Positions 14,442 to 21,681 of a stretch of 24,480 nucleotides of DNA are shown here, piece after piece; position 1 is the first letter of the stretch, and each line of letters begins with the position of its first letter. The DNA is from a virus. The notes under the pieces are model-generated. The model was not told the DNA's origin, did no database searches, and saw nothing but the letters and a program-made list of their open reading frames with translations. The position numbers and the translations under genes were made by a program. The stretch covers positions 1 through 24,480 of the IMG/VR virus record IMGVR_UViG_3300018080_000576; one strand, 5' to 3'.

Positions 14442-15368
14442 CTATGCAAGGGCTGCGCCGGTCGCAACCGTGAACGGGTCGTTGGTGCCGTCGTAGTTGA
14501 CGTCGACCACCAAACTCGTGCCCGACGAGCCGACGGCCTCGTCGATCGTCGCCATACCGGCGGCGGCGATCGTGATGTGCACCTCTTCGGCATCAGCGTG
14601 GGTTGTGTCGTGATGCTTCAACTTCCGCAGACGAATGATCGTATTCGCCTGCGAGCATGACAGGCCGCCGAGCGGAATGTTTGCCGAGCCGAACCACGTG
14701 GGGTCGACACCTTGGATTCGAATCTTCGGTCGCACCTCATTGACGGCTATTTGAGTGTCCCAGGTCTCTCCGTCCCCACTCCTGCCGTTCGCAGTCAGGC
14801 CGAATTCGATCTCGACAGACTGCATTCCGCTCAACTCCTTGCCGCCGATGATGCACGGCCCCAGCGTGAAACGCTCGGAAGCCGACAGTCCCGGCAGCGA
14901 AGCCGCGGAATCGAGTACGAGCGGATCGTTCACGCCGTCTGTGATCGCCTGCAACCTGCACGTCAGCGACGCCTCGGCCTGATGAGGAATCGACAGCGCG
15001 CCCGGCAACAGCAGTCCGTCACCGAACGTGTAGGCGCGATGCACCGAACCTGCTGCCGGTTTCCCGTTCCGCTCGATCTTCTGCTGATACAGCGTGATGC
15101 CCGTCTGCGACTCGGACACAACCGACAACCCGAGCGACGGGATCGCCGTCAACGCACGTGCGATCTCGAGCGTCGTGAACGATGCAGTCGGCTTCTGCGA
15201 CATGAGCGAGAGGTGGCGAACCATCGCCTCGCCGTCCGCCGCCTGCCCCTTCACCTCGGACCCGGTCGGCACGTTCTGCTCGGTGACGCCGCCGAGCATG
15301 ACGGAGGACGTCAGGTCGTCCGCGTCCAGCTTGACCGCGTAGTTTTTCCAGATGTCACTGACGCCCAT
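14442..15368 (-). CDS. Probable major tail (tube) protein, 308 aa
   Basis: The gene sits just before the tail assembly chaperone, the conserved position of the major tail protein, which polymerises into the tube. ATG at 15368 has AGGAG ten bases upstream, embedded in TAGGAG whose TAG ends the previous gene. The N-terminus, MGVSDIWKNYAVKLDADDLT, is followed by strands such as VKLDADDLTSSVMLGGVTEQ and KPTASFTTLEIARALTAI. A middle beta region contains SVEIEFGLTANGRSGDGETW and EVRPKIRIQG. The C-terminus (VHITIAAAGMATI onward) ends DPFTVATGAALA and reads like a small beta domain. There is no Ig2-type motif to confirm. Function is inferred from gene order, size and abundant beta strands. Confidence 0.65.
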   Translation of the reverse strand: MGVSDIWKNYAVKLDADDLTSSVMLGGVTEQNVPTGSEVKGQAADGEAMVRHLSLMSQKPTASFTTLEIARALTAIPSLGLSVVSESQTGITLYQQKIERNGKPAAGSVHRAYTFGDGLLLPGALSIPHQAEASLTCRLQAITDGVNDPLVLDSAASLPGLSASERFTLGPCIIGGKELSGMQSVEIEFGLTANGRSGDGETWDTQIAVNEVRPKIRIQGVDPTWFGSANIPLGGLSCSQANTIIRLRKLKHHDTTHADAEEVHITIAAAGMATIDEAVGSSGTSLVVDVNYDGTNDPFTVATGAALA

Positions 15369-15380
15369 ATTCGTTTGCTC

Positions 15381-15899
15381 CTACGCTACGCGTTTGCTCA
15401 CTCTTGCCTTGCTGCGCATCACCGCGGCGGCCAGATACCTCTCGCCGCGCCTGATGAGTTGCTGCCGTTCGCGCATCGATATCCGCGTCATTTCATCGCG
15501 CATATGAATCGGCGAACCACGGTAGCGGTAGTTGAGCTTGTTCGCCTTGATCGGGATACGCACGCCCTTCGAATCAGCCCGAACGATCCGCATGCGTGTC
15601 AGCGCCCGGGACTCGCCGGTCAACACGAGCGGCCGCGTATGCCCGCGTTGCCTGAGCTTTCGGCCCGTGTAGGTTCGGTAGAACTTGCCCTTGGGGTGCG
15701 GTCGGCCGCGCTCGCCCTGTCGCGGCGTGTAGCCGTACTCCCGCGCACCCGGGTTCGTGAAGTGCTTCGGCCGCATCTTCCGATGCCAGTAGATGCCGAG
15801 TTCCCGCCACACCCCGCGCATGCACTTCGCCATTTCCCGCTTGTTGGGCTTGAGCAGCACAGCCGCCGAACCGGTCAGGTGGATATCCATGCGGATCAT
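15381..15899 (-). CDS. Tail completion / minor tail protein (gpZ- or HK97 gp10-like), 172 aa
   Basis: ATG at 15899 overlaps the previous stop (ATGA) and has GGGGGA four bases upstream, so it is preferred over the ATG at 15911. The protein is very basic, with many Arg and Lys throughout (RGERYLAAAVMRSKARVSKR at the end). Its N-terminal half reads AKCMRGVWRELGIYWHRKMR, a helical pattern seen in gpZ and gp10-type proteins that close the tail end or join it to the head. A central GHTRPLVLTGESRALTRM carries the L-x-x-T/S-G-x-L/S-R segment that such proteins often have. The location between the joining and major tail genes agrees. Sequence similarity was not tested. Confidence 0.6.
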   Translation of the reverse strand: MIRMDIHLTGSAAVLLKPNKREMAKCMRGVWRELGIYWHRKMRPKHFTNPGAREYGYTPRQGERGRPHPKGKFYRTYTGRKLRQRGHTRPLVLTGESRALTRMRIVRADSKGVRIPIKANKLNYRYRGSPIHMRDEMTRISMRERQQLIRRGERYLAAAVMRSKARVSKRVA

Positions 15900-16399
15900 G
15901 ACGTCCCCCATTGAATCGTGACAGGCAGCGTAATGATGTGGCCGATCGTCTCGCCCTCATCTTCGGTCGTGCGCGTGAATTCCGACGCACCGCCGAACTG
16001 CACGTTCACGTTGTGCAGTGAGCCCTGCTCGTTGAGCTGCTCCGGCAATTGGCCCAGCAGAGCCTGCATGTCGCCCAAGGCGGCCCCGGTGTTGCGCACC
16101 TGATCCGGCGGAATGGTCTGCTCGAACGCGAAACGCACGGTGAACGATCCGCTCAGCGTGCCGGTCGCCGGCGTCGATATGTCGACATGCTCCGTGGTGT
16201 AGATCGCATACGGGAGCAACGCCGCCAGTTCGTCTTTGGTGTACGCCACGTCATCGGCGGACTGCGGCAGTTCCCCCCGGTACATCTTGGCCAAACCGGC
16301 CTCGGTCGTCCCGACACCTGCCCACGTGCGGAAGGCCGGGCAATCGGCAATCGCCGTCGTGACCGCCTCCTCCGCCTGATTGATGATGCCGGTCGCCAT
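15896..16399 (-). CDS. Probable tail terminator / minor tail protein (gpU-position), 167 aa
   Basis: ATG at 16399 directly follows the stop of the joining gene (TAGATG). A helical N-terminus (MATGIINQAEEAVTTAIADC) is followed by a beta-rich body: LLPYAIYTTEHVDI, GSFTVRFAFEQTIPPD, NVNVQFGGASEFTRT and GHIITLPVTIQWGTS. Helix then beta sheet, with FTVRFAFE and closing strands of the LPVTIQW kind, fits tail terminators of the gpU type that cap the finished tube. Here the candidate comes before the gpZ-like gene, whereas lambda has Z then U, so the two calls could be swapped or another completion role may apply. No active site is visible. Confidence 0.55.
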   Translation of the reverse strand: MATGIINQAEEAVTTAIADCPAFRTWAGVGTTEAGLAKMYRGELPQSADDVAYTKDELAALLPYAIYTTEHVDISTPATGTLSGSFTVRFAFEQTIPPDQVRNTGAALGDMQALLGQLPEQLNEQGSLHNVNVQFGGASEFTRTTEDEGETIGHIITLPVTIQWGTS

Positions 16400-16735
16400 C
16401 TACTGCCTCTGCCTGCGCGTGATCGCGCGATTCCGTACGACGTTCATGACCACCAGGCCGCCGGGCGCCTTGGCTACCGTTTCCACGCTCCAGACCTCGC
16501 CGTCGATCTCGACCGTCGCGTCCGATCGCGGCTCGGTTACGACGTCCGTCTTGATCGTCACCTCTCGTGTCGTGCGGATCGTGGCCTCGTCCATCTCGTA
16601 CGACTGCTCACGCCCGACGATCGCCTGGACGGCCACGCCGGTCCCGCCGCGCGGGACGTAGGACATCTCCCGAGCACACTGCTCAAAGAGCGTCGGGACG
16701 CCCATGTCGGCCATCATGGCGTCAAATGCGCTCAC
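16400..16735 (-). CDS. Head-tail joining protein (gpFII-like), 111 aa
   Basis: I take GTG at 16735, which overlaps the previous TGA (GTGA); the in-frame ATG at 16762 would overlap the upstream gene by 31 bp. From GTG the protein begins MSAFDAMMADMGVPTLFEQC. A beta-rich body follows: GVAVQAIVGREQSYEMD, TREVTIKTDVV, ATVEIDGEVWSVETVAKA and GLVVMNVVRNRA, ending ITRRQRQ. Length, the short N-terminal helix and the VEIDGEVWSVE turn match my memory of lambda gpFII and its relatives, which sit at the bottom of the connector and receive the tail. The downstream gene begins directly after the stop. The family call rests on pattern and position. Confidence 0.6.
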   Translation of the reverse strand: MSAFDAMMADMGVPTLFEQCAREMSYVPRGGTGVAVQAIVGREQSYEMDEATIRTTREVTIKTDVVTEPRSDATVEIDGEVWSVETVAKAPGGLVVMNVVRNRAITRRQRQ

Positions 16736-16959
16736 GACTTGTCCACGCCGGCCAGGTCGCAACGGACGGCGTCGACCAGGTAGTTCAACGACACGTTGTC
16801 CTCGAGGTGGACAACGCCCAACAGAGCGCCGCGCCGGATGGCACGATCCCCGATCTTCAAGTCTCGCCGCGCGATGACACGGACACCCGCCGATTCCGTG
16901 GGTTCAACGGTCTCTGCGGGCTGTTCCGGTTTCGTCTCTTTGTTCTTGGCCTTCGCCAT
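16732..16959 (-). CDS. Small phage protein in the gpFI position, 75 aa
   Basis: ATG at 16959 has AAGGAG seven bases upstream, the strongest Shine-Dalgarno in this region. The first 25 residues are a charged, Pro-rich, probably disordered tail (KAKNKETKPEQPAETVEP). The rest is a small domain containing VRVIARRDLKIGDRAIRRGA and LEDNVSLNYLVDAVR. It follows the major capsid gene across a 79-bp gap that holds a hairpin. In lambda this slot is gpFI, which helps packaging, but there is no visible sequence similarity and it could equally be a minor head-completion protein. It is coupled to the next gene through GTGA. Confidence 0.6.
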   Translation of the reverse strand: MAKAKNKETKPEQPAETVEPTESAGVRVIARRDLKIGDRAIRRGALLGVVHLEDNVSLNYLVDAVRCDLAGVDKS

Positions 16960-16983
16960 GACAATCTCCTTTGAGCCGATGCG

Positions 16984-17022
16984 GGTGGGGTCGCCACGGA
17001 GGCGGCCGAGGCGAACCCCACC
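16984..17022 (-). terminator. Hairpin after the major capsid gene (attenuator or RNA stability element)
   Basis: GGTGGGGTCGCC (16984-16995) pairs with GGCGAACCCCACC (17010-17022) as a 12-bp GC-rich stem with one bulged base and a 14-base loop. It lies 16 bases past the capsid stop codon. No T tract follows on the minus strand, so a strong intrinsic terminator is unlikely. Partial attenuation or protection of capsid mRNA from 3' decay is more plausible, which would help the capsid exceed downstream products. Confidence 0.5.
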
Positions 17023-17038
17023 GCAAACGGCATTGTTC

Positions 17039-18016
17039 TTACGCCGTGATGTTGCTCAGCAGGTGAGCTGACTCGACGTGCAGGACTTTCTCCTGCACCT
17101 CATGCCGTGCCCGAATGATCTCGGACCGAACCTTCTCCTCTCGATAGCTCTCGACGATCGCGTCGACGTCGGATCCATCGCCGCCCCAGTGGAACGTCCG
17201 ACCGACACAGGGCTCTTGCACGTCGTCGGTCTGTGCCACCGTCGCGACCATCGCGTACTCACTGCTCCACAGTTGAGCGATGGCCGGCGTCGCACCCTCC
17301 TGGGCCGTGTTCTGTGCACCGCCGGCGACGATGACGTCGTCAACATCCAGCACCTCGGCGAGCAATGCCGTGGTGATGTCCCGCGGCTTGGCCGCACTGC
17401 CGGCGCCGGACGCCGTGACGCTGTCGATCACTTGGGCACAACGCCGGAGGTTCTGGAAAACGTACCGATTGATGATCAACGCGTTGGGCCAAAGCCCGCA
17501 CGCCTCGTACGTCTTGCGACGTGCCGCCAACACATCGTCGACCGGTGTCGCGGCAGCCTTATTGCTCCATTCGGTTCCGACGGCCGTAGTCAATCCGGAA
17601 CCGTTCCAAGTGGTTTCATTGAACAACAGATCCGCAGCCCGCATTTCAGCGTTACGCAGAACGAAGTCCACCGCTCTCGCCGTTGCGAACACCTCGGCCT
17701 TGAAGTAGTTCCTGTACATCCTCCGCTCACGATCGTCGACGGGCTCCTCCCACCCGTGTTCCTCCGTGGCGTAGCTCCCGGTCTTCCACTTCCAGTTCCC
17801 GCGAGCATACGTGCCCGCCACGGCCCGAATGGTGTCCTTGTGCTGCAGGAGTTCCTCGAGCGGAATGATCCCGAACGTCCCCGACTGACTCGCCACGTCA
17901 AGGACGGGCAAAACGCGATGCGCAATGCAGTTCTTTCTGTCCCCTGCGAGGTCGAACTCAACCAGGCTCGCGAGGTCCGGCCGTAGCGTGGCCGGTGTGT
18001 CTGTAGGGTGCGGCAT
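17039..18016 (-). CDS. Major capsid protein (HK97 fold, lambda gpE position)
   Basis: This 325-aa protein forms the icosahedral shell. ATG at 18016 has AGGAG nine bases upstream. Recognisable capsid features are IAHRVLPVLDVASQSGTFGI (residues 32-51), KWKTGSYATEEHGWEEPVDD (about 75-95, the strand-turn that precedes the backbone helix) and the ERRMYRN helix region. In the C-terminal half are PNALIINRYVFQNLRRCAQV and LLAEVLDVDDVIVAGGAQNT. The final stretch EIIRARHEVQEKVLHVESAH also looks capsid-like. It lies after the decoration gene, exactly as in lambda. Length is close to gpE (341 aa). It is the best candidate for the most abundant virion protein. Confidence 0.85.
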   Translation of the reverse strand: MPHPTDTPATLRPDLASLVEFDLAGDRKNCIAHRVLPVLDVASQSGTFGIIPLEELLQHKDTIRAVAGTYARGNWKWKTGSYATEEHGWEEPVDDRERRMYRNYFKAEVFATARAVDFVLRNAEMRAADLLFNETTWNGSGLTTAVGTEWSNKAAATPVDDVLAARRKTYEACGLWPNALIINRYVFQNLRRCAQVIDSVTASGAGSAAKPRDITTALLAEVLDVDDVIVAGGAQNTAQEGATPAIAQLWSSEYAMVATVAQTDDVQEPCVGRTFHWGGDGSDVDAIVESYREEKVRSEIIRARHEVQEKVLHVESAHLLSNITA

Positions 18017-18083
18017 GTTGTGATGCTCCTATTTTGGTTGCATCTCACGGTGGCCGCCTCCACAGAATGAGTTGTTCAGTTGT

Positions 18084-18440
18084 CTAGTCGAAGAGAACCT
18101 CGATCAGTTCGTCGATCGCCGTCGTAGCCGACATCGCAATGCCGACACGGTTGGCGCCTGAGGCCACGTCATTCACTCGGCCCGTATTCGCTGTGTACAC
18201 AATAGCGCCCTTGGCAATGGCGCCGCCCGCGATACAGAGGTGTGTTCCCTCTGCATTGTGCAGCCGGACAGCGACGTACTCATCCGCCGCCGCCGTGGGT
18301 CGTTCCAGCGTTCCGAGGAAATCGTTGTCCCCGATGGCGCAGTTGGCCAACTTTCCGGCCGAAAAGCGCACGAGCGCGTGTTCATTGAGTTTGGCCCCCG
18401 CCTGAAGCGTTATGGTCGGGCCTTGTGTAACTTGCGTCAT
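18084..18440 (-). CDS. Capsid decoration/cement protein (DUF2190-like)
   Basis: This 118-aa beta-rich protein precedes the major capsid gene, the lambda gpD position. ATG at 18440 has AGGAG about ten bases upstream. Its second half reads HLCIAGGAIAKGAIVYTANT, then GRVNDVASGANRVGIAMSAT and ELIEVLFD, which is the characteristic progression of DUF2190-type decoration proteins (AGGAIAKGxxVY, then a short G-x-A-x3-A ending in hydrophobic strands). Such proteins bind the expanded capsid surface and stabilise it against internal pressure. There is no signal or metal motif. The DUF2190 call is from memory and strong, though lambda gpD homology is only by position. Confidence 0.8.
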   Translation of the reverse strand: MTQVTQGPTITLQAGAKLNEHALVRFSAGKLANCAIGDNDFLGTLERPTAAADEYVAVRLHNAEGTHLCIAGGAIAKGAIVYTANTGRVNDVASGANRVGIAMSATTAIDELIEVLFD

Positions 18441-18482
18441 CGCATATGACTCCTGTGTGTTGTCTGATCCGTACTTTGCCCG

Positions 18483-18902
18483 CTACACGTTGACCGCGTC
18501 GACCAACGCCTGACGCAGCTCAGGATGCTTCATGCCGGCGGCGATGACCGCCTTCATCCGGCTCTTGCCGCTCTCCATCTCCGTCTTGACCGCTGCATCC
18601 CATTCCGCCTGCGGATCGGCGAAGGTCTCGGTCTTCGCGCTCCCGCCGTTGCCCAGCGGCTCGACACCGGGTGCCTCAGCTTTGGCCTTCGCCTCCGCCG
18701 CCTCGGCCTTCACCGCCTCGATGCGCTTGTTCTGCTCGGCCATCCACGCGATTTGCGCCTGAGCGACCGTCGCGTCCTGCTTGAGCTGAGCGACCAGAAA
18801 GTCATTGTCCGCACCGGGACATGCCGCCTGAATCTCCGCCAACGTCGCAGCAACCGGACCCGCCGGAGCCGGCGCCTCTTGAACCTGTGTCGTTTCTGTC
18901 AT
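18483..18902 (-). CDS. Internal-start scaffold protein (Nu3-like), predicted
   Basis: An in-frame ATG at residue 282 of the protease gene (18902) would give a 139-aa product, MTETTQVQEAPAPAG onward, ending in VDAVNV. Upstream is GGAG ten bases away and AAGG closer in, so internal initiation is plausible. The product has a Pro/Ala linker and a helical, Ala/Lys/Glu-rich stretch (IEAVKAEAAEAKAKAEAP) of coiled-coil character, then a Gly-rich segment and a basic C-terminus with EMESGKSRMKAVIAAGMK. Lambda Nu3 arises in the same way inside C. Existence is inferred from start context and composition only. Confidence 0.5.
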   Translation of the reverse strand: MTETTQVQEAPAPAGPVAATLAEIQAACPGADNDFLVAQLKQDATVAQAQIAWMAEQNKRIEAVKAEAAEAKAKAEAPGVEPLGNGGSAKTETFADPQAEWDAAVKTEMESGKSRMKAVIAAGMKHPELRQALVDAVNV

Positions 18903-19745
18903 TGCCTTTGTACTCCGTGGGTTGTCCCCGGTGTTGCCGAACGCCTGCAACGCCGCAAGCGTCTGGTCGAATGTCTGTATCCCGTCGATCAGGCCGTGAA
19001 CCATCGCCTCCGGCGCCAAGAAGATCTGAGCGTCGGATACGGCTTCCCATGCCTTGGCCGACATGCCGCGACCGCGCCTGACCGCCGCCTCGAAGTCCTC
19101 GAAATATCCATCCACGAGGCCCTGGAAGTAGTCTCGCTGCGAGTCGGTGATCTTCGTCCCCATCGCGCCGGCGGATTTGAATTCGCCCGTGTTGATCGGG
19201 ACGGCTTCGATACCCTCCGACTCAAACTGCTTCGAGAAGTCGTAGAGCATCATTTGCACACCGATCGATCCGATCACGTCCATCCGTCCGGCGAAGATCT
19301 TCGTGCATTGACTCGCCACGTGGTACGCAGCCGATGCGGCGATCCCCTCGACCTGAGCGTGAACCGGCTTGGTGACCGCGGCCGCTCGGACGGCGTCTGC
19401 CAGCTCCGCGACACCCGATACCGAGCCGCCGGGCGAGTCGATCCGCAGCAGGATCGCATTGACGCGAGGATCGGCAGCCGCCTGCGAGACGGCGGCCTCG
19501 ACGTCCATCGTGCCCGCACCGCCGAAGTACCGAGTCCAGAACGACGCATGCCGCGTCATGATGCCGGTGATCGGGATGACAGCGACGCCGCCCTGCATGT
19601 CTACGAGGTCATCCGCAGCAGTGCTTCCCTTCGCACGAACCGCAGCCTCAGGCAACGCCAACATGGCGTGGGCCCTTGCATACCGCATCTGTTCGACCGC
19701 CCAGATCGGATCAAGCGGCGCGCTGTTTGTCGGTGTCTTCGCCAT
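18483..19745 (-). CDS. S49-family head maturation protease with C-terminal scaffold region
   Basis: This gpC-type protease cleaves scaffold and itself during head maturation. ATG at 19745 follows GAGG with six-base spacing; the ATG at 19757 has none. The fold starts with AVIPITGIMT (residues 55-63). It continues through VNAILLRIDSPGGSVSG (95-111), then EGIAASAAYHVAS with candidate nucleophile Ser138, and TGEFKSAGAMG with candidate general base Lys190. Ser-Lys at this spacing is the S49/SppA dyad. Residues 282-420 are helical, Ala/Glu-rich and scaffold-like, as in lambda C with embedded Nu3. It overlaps the portal gene by 35 bases. The family call is firm, the residue roles are by analogy. Confidence 0.88.
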   Translation of the reverse strand: MAKTPTNSAPLDPIWAVEQMRYARAHAMLALPEAAVRAKGSTAADDLVDMQGGVAVIPITGIMTRHASFWTRYFGGAGTMDVEAAVSQAAADPRVNAILLRIDSPGGSVSGVAELADAVRAAAVTKPVHAQVEGIAASAAYHVASQCTKIFAGRMDVIGSIGVQMMLYDFSKQFESEGIEAVPINTGEFKSAGAMGTKITDSQRDYFQGLVDGYFEDFEAAVRRGRGMSAKAWEAVSDAQIFLAPEAMVHGLIDGIQTFDQTLAALQAFGNTGDNPRSTKAMTETTQVQEAPAPAGPVAATLAEIQAACPGADNDFLVAQLKQDATVAQAQIAWMAEQNKRIEAVKAEAAEAKAKAEAPGVEPLGNGGSAKTETFADPQAEWDAAVKTEMESGKSRMKAVIAAGMKHPELRQALVDAVNV

Positions 19746-21273
19746 CGTCTCCCTCATTCGCCGGAGCAGTCGTAGCCGGTACCTTGTTGATCAGTTCGCG
19801 CCAATCGAGCCGAGCCTCGGGATTTGTCTTGTTGATATCTGCCGCCTCGGCGATCGCGGACCTGGCAGCCACACCCTGGTCGCGGACAATCTCCTCAACC
19901 ACTTCCGCCCAGTCGGCGCCGCGCTCGCCGTGAAGTCTCGACGGGCTCGTCAAGTTTTCACCAAGCCGGAGCGCATCCGTCTTGGCGTCCTTCTCCGGGT
20001 CGACGTACGGCCAAAGCGGCGGCCGCCAAACGACGGATTGTGCGTTCTCGCCAACGGCCTCGAGTCGGCTGCGCAACGCCGGATCGTGCGAGGTTTCCTG
20101 ACGCACCCACCACCGCCACGCCGGACGGTGGAATCGCCGGATCATCTGATCCTGCAACTGCCGAAACCCAAGCCGAGCTTGGTCGACCGCCCCGCGATAG
20201 CCGGAATAGGTCGTGTCACTCACATCCATGAACGCAATGATGAACGGCAGCCCCAAATTCACCGAGACCATCGTCCACATCATCTGAACATGCTTGAAGA
20301 ACTCGTCGTTGGGCACATTCGGCGAGAAGCCGTGGAGCTTCTCGCCCGGTGCCCCAAGAACCTCAAGACCCGGTGCGATGCCTTCGATGATGCGCGTCGA
20401 GCCGTCGTACTGCGTCTCAACCGTCCGCGGCCCCGTCTGCAAATCGCCACCGCCGCGGAAGGTCGGTTCCCGTTCGCGGAAAACAGCGAAACACGAGACG
20501 ATCTGCGACTGAACCAACTTGGCGAAGTTGATGTCCTCGAACATACCCAACAGGTCGAAGATCGGCGCCAGTGCCGTTACGCCTCGGGACTGACTGATTC
20601 GCTTGGGCTTGTATACATGGAAGATCTGACGCTCTCCGCCGGCGTCCCGTGTCGGATACGGCTTGGTGTCGGAGACGCGAACCAGTGGTCTGAGCGGATC
20701 GATGTCTTCCGCCGTCAGCCAATACTCCAGACGCCGACGGTTGGCGTTCATCAGGATCCCATGGACGACGTTGCGCTTGGTATTTCGCGGCGTCCGCAAC
20801 CGATGCCCCTCGACCAGCTCCAAAGCACCGCACTTGGAAGCCAACGCCACCACGTCGCCGTCAACCAAGACATGCCGCAGAACCAGCGATTCCATCTCCG
20901 GAAAGGTCAGCTCACCGGCCACATCGCACCGATCCGCGTCGTTCGCCCAGGCCGTCCATCGTTTGGCCAACTCAGCGTCGAGTTCCGGATCCCCTGTCTG
21001 CGGATCCGGCCGGAAACCGCCCTGCATGATATTGATGACGGCTCGGTCGATCAGAGCGCCGACGATCACGTCGTTGCGATCCATGTCGCGCGCCAGCTCG
21101 ATCAGCTTGAGGTAGTCGCCCTCGTTGCGGTAGTGGTAGTCTGCCCCGCCGCCCAGCGGCGCCAGGCCCGTGCGCCGACGCCGGAACCGCGAGTCCTTCG
21201 TGGCCGCATAGTCGGCACGGAGATCGTCAAACCGTTCAGCGAGCGTCTCAGGGTTGTTCCGTCGCCCGGCCAT
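19711..21273 (-). CDS. Portal protein (lambda gpB-like)
   Basis: The portal forms the dodecameric ring at one vertex through which DNA is packaged. ATG at 21273 shares its A with the gpW-like stop (TGATG), so I use it rather than the ATG at 21342 that would overlap 70 bases. The 520-aa product has lambda-portal hallmarks: an N-terminal FDDLRADYAATKDSRFRR; YLKLIELARDMDRNDVIVGA and ALIDRAVINIMQGGFRPDPQ; QIFHVYKPKRISQSRGVTAL around residues 230-250, typical of phage portals. Later come IIAFMDVSDTTYSGYRGAVD and RFHRPAWRWWVRQ. Length is close to lambda gpB (533 aa). Downstream it overlaps the S49 protease gene. Confidence 0.9.
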   Translation of the reverse strand: MAGRRNNPETLAERFDDLRADYAATKDSRFRRRRTGLAPLGGGADYHYRNEGDYLKLIELARDMDRNDVIVGALIDRAVINIMQGGFRPDPQTGDPELDAELAKRWTAWANDADRCDVAGELTFPEMESLVLRHVLVDGDVVALASKCGALELVEGHRLRTPRNTKRNVVHGILMNANRRRLEYWLTAEDIDPLRPLVRVSDTKPYPTRDAGGERQIFHVYKPKRISQSRGVTALAPIFDLLGMFEDINFAKLVQSQIVSCFAVFREREPTFRGGGDLQTGPRTVETQYDGSTRIIEGIAPGLEVLGAPGEKLHGFSPNVPNDEFFKHVQMMWTMVSVNLGLPFIIAFMDVSDTTYSGYRGAVDQARLGFRQLQDQMIRRFHRPAWRWWVRQETSHDPALRSRLEAVGENAQSVVWRPPLWPYVDPEKDAKTDALRLGENLTSPSRLHGERGADWAEVVEEIVRDQGVAARSAIAEAADINKTNPEARLDWRELINKVPATTAPANEGDDGEDTDKQRAA

Positions 21274-21560
21274 CAGTCGCGGAACCCCCGAAATGAAGCG
21301 TACTTGGCCCCGCCGGCCGTACCGCCGCCGACCGCCGACCACTGCTGAGCGGCCTCGAGCTCCTTGGCAATCAGGCTCAGATCAAGCTCGATCTCCGCCC
21401 CGCCGTGCGACACGCGCCGCGGCTTGCGAAGCAAGAGCAACCGGCAAGCCGTGACGAATCCGCGAGCCTTCTCTGCGGATCCGTCCTCGGCGTACGACGC
21501 GTTGTCCGCGTAGGCCGCGACGATCTCTTCGAGCGTTGATGTAGATCCGAGCGTTGCCAT
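21273..21560 (-). CDS. gpW-like head-tail connector, 95 aa
   Basis: The protein lies between terminase and portal, where lambda has W. ATG at 21560 lacks a clear Shine-Dalgarno, so expression may depend on the upstream region. After an N-terminal arm, residues 35-75 show CRLLLLRKPRRVSHGGAEIE and LDLSLIAKELEAAQQW. This mirrors the gpW layout from memory: helix, short basic beta hairpin (…KRV..VQKDGRRVEF), then a helix beginning near a D/S-L-x-x. gpW joins the connector before the tail docks. Similarity is by pattern only. The C-terminal Gly-rich GGGTAGGAKYASFRGF is typical of gpW-family tails. The 121-bp gap before it contains the octamer array. Confidence 0.65.
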   Translation of the reverse strand: MATLGSTSTLEEIVAAYADNASYAEDGSAEKARGFVTACRLLLLRKPRRVSHGGAEIELDLSLIAKELEAAQQWSAVGGGTAGGAKYASFRGFRD

Positions 21561-21597
21561 GACCCGAGTTTGAGCAACGCCGGATCAGGCGTCTCGA

Positions 21598-21677
21598 AAA
21601 ATACCGAAATACCGAAATACCATTCCGGCGAAATACCGAAATACCAAAATACCATTTCGGCGAAATACCAAAATACC
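21598..21677 (-). repeat. Array of ten phased octamers (GGTATTTY with two GCCGRAAT)
   Basis: Read 5' to 3' on the minus strand, eighty bases divide exactly into ten octamers. Eight are GGTATTTT or GGTATTTC. The third and seventh are GCCGAAAT and GCCGGAAT. The order is T, C, X, T, C, C, X, C, C, T (X = GCCGRAAT). Each X after a GGTATTTC creates a small hairpin (ATTTC-GCC-GAAAT; the second has one G-U). It fills most of the 121-bp gap between the 78-aa gene and gpW, in a much more AT-rich composition than its neighbours. It could bind a protein cooperatively, or be a simple sequence expansion. Confidence 0.9.
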
Positions 21678-21681
21678 GCGG

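Noticed and set aside
21598-21677. CRISPR array
   Set aside because: Octamers are contiguous with no unique spacers, and no cas genes are present.
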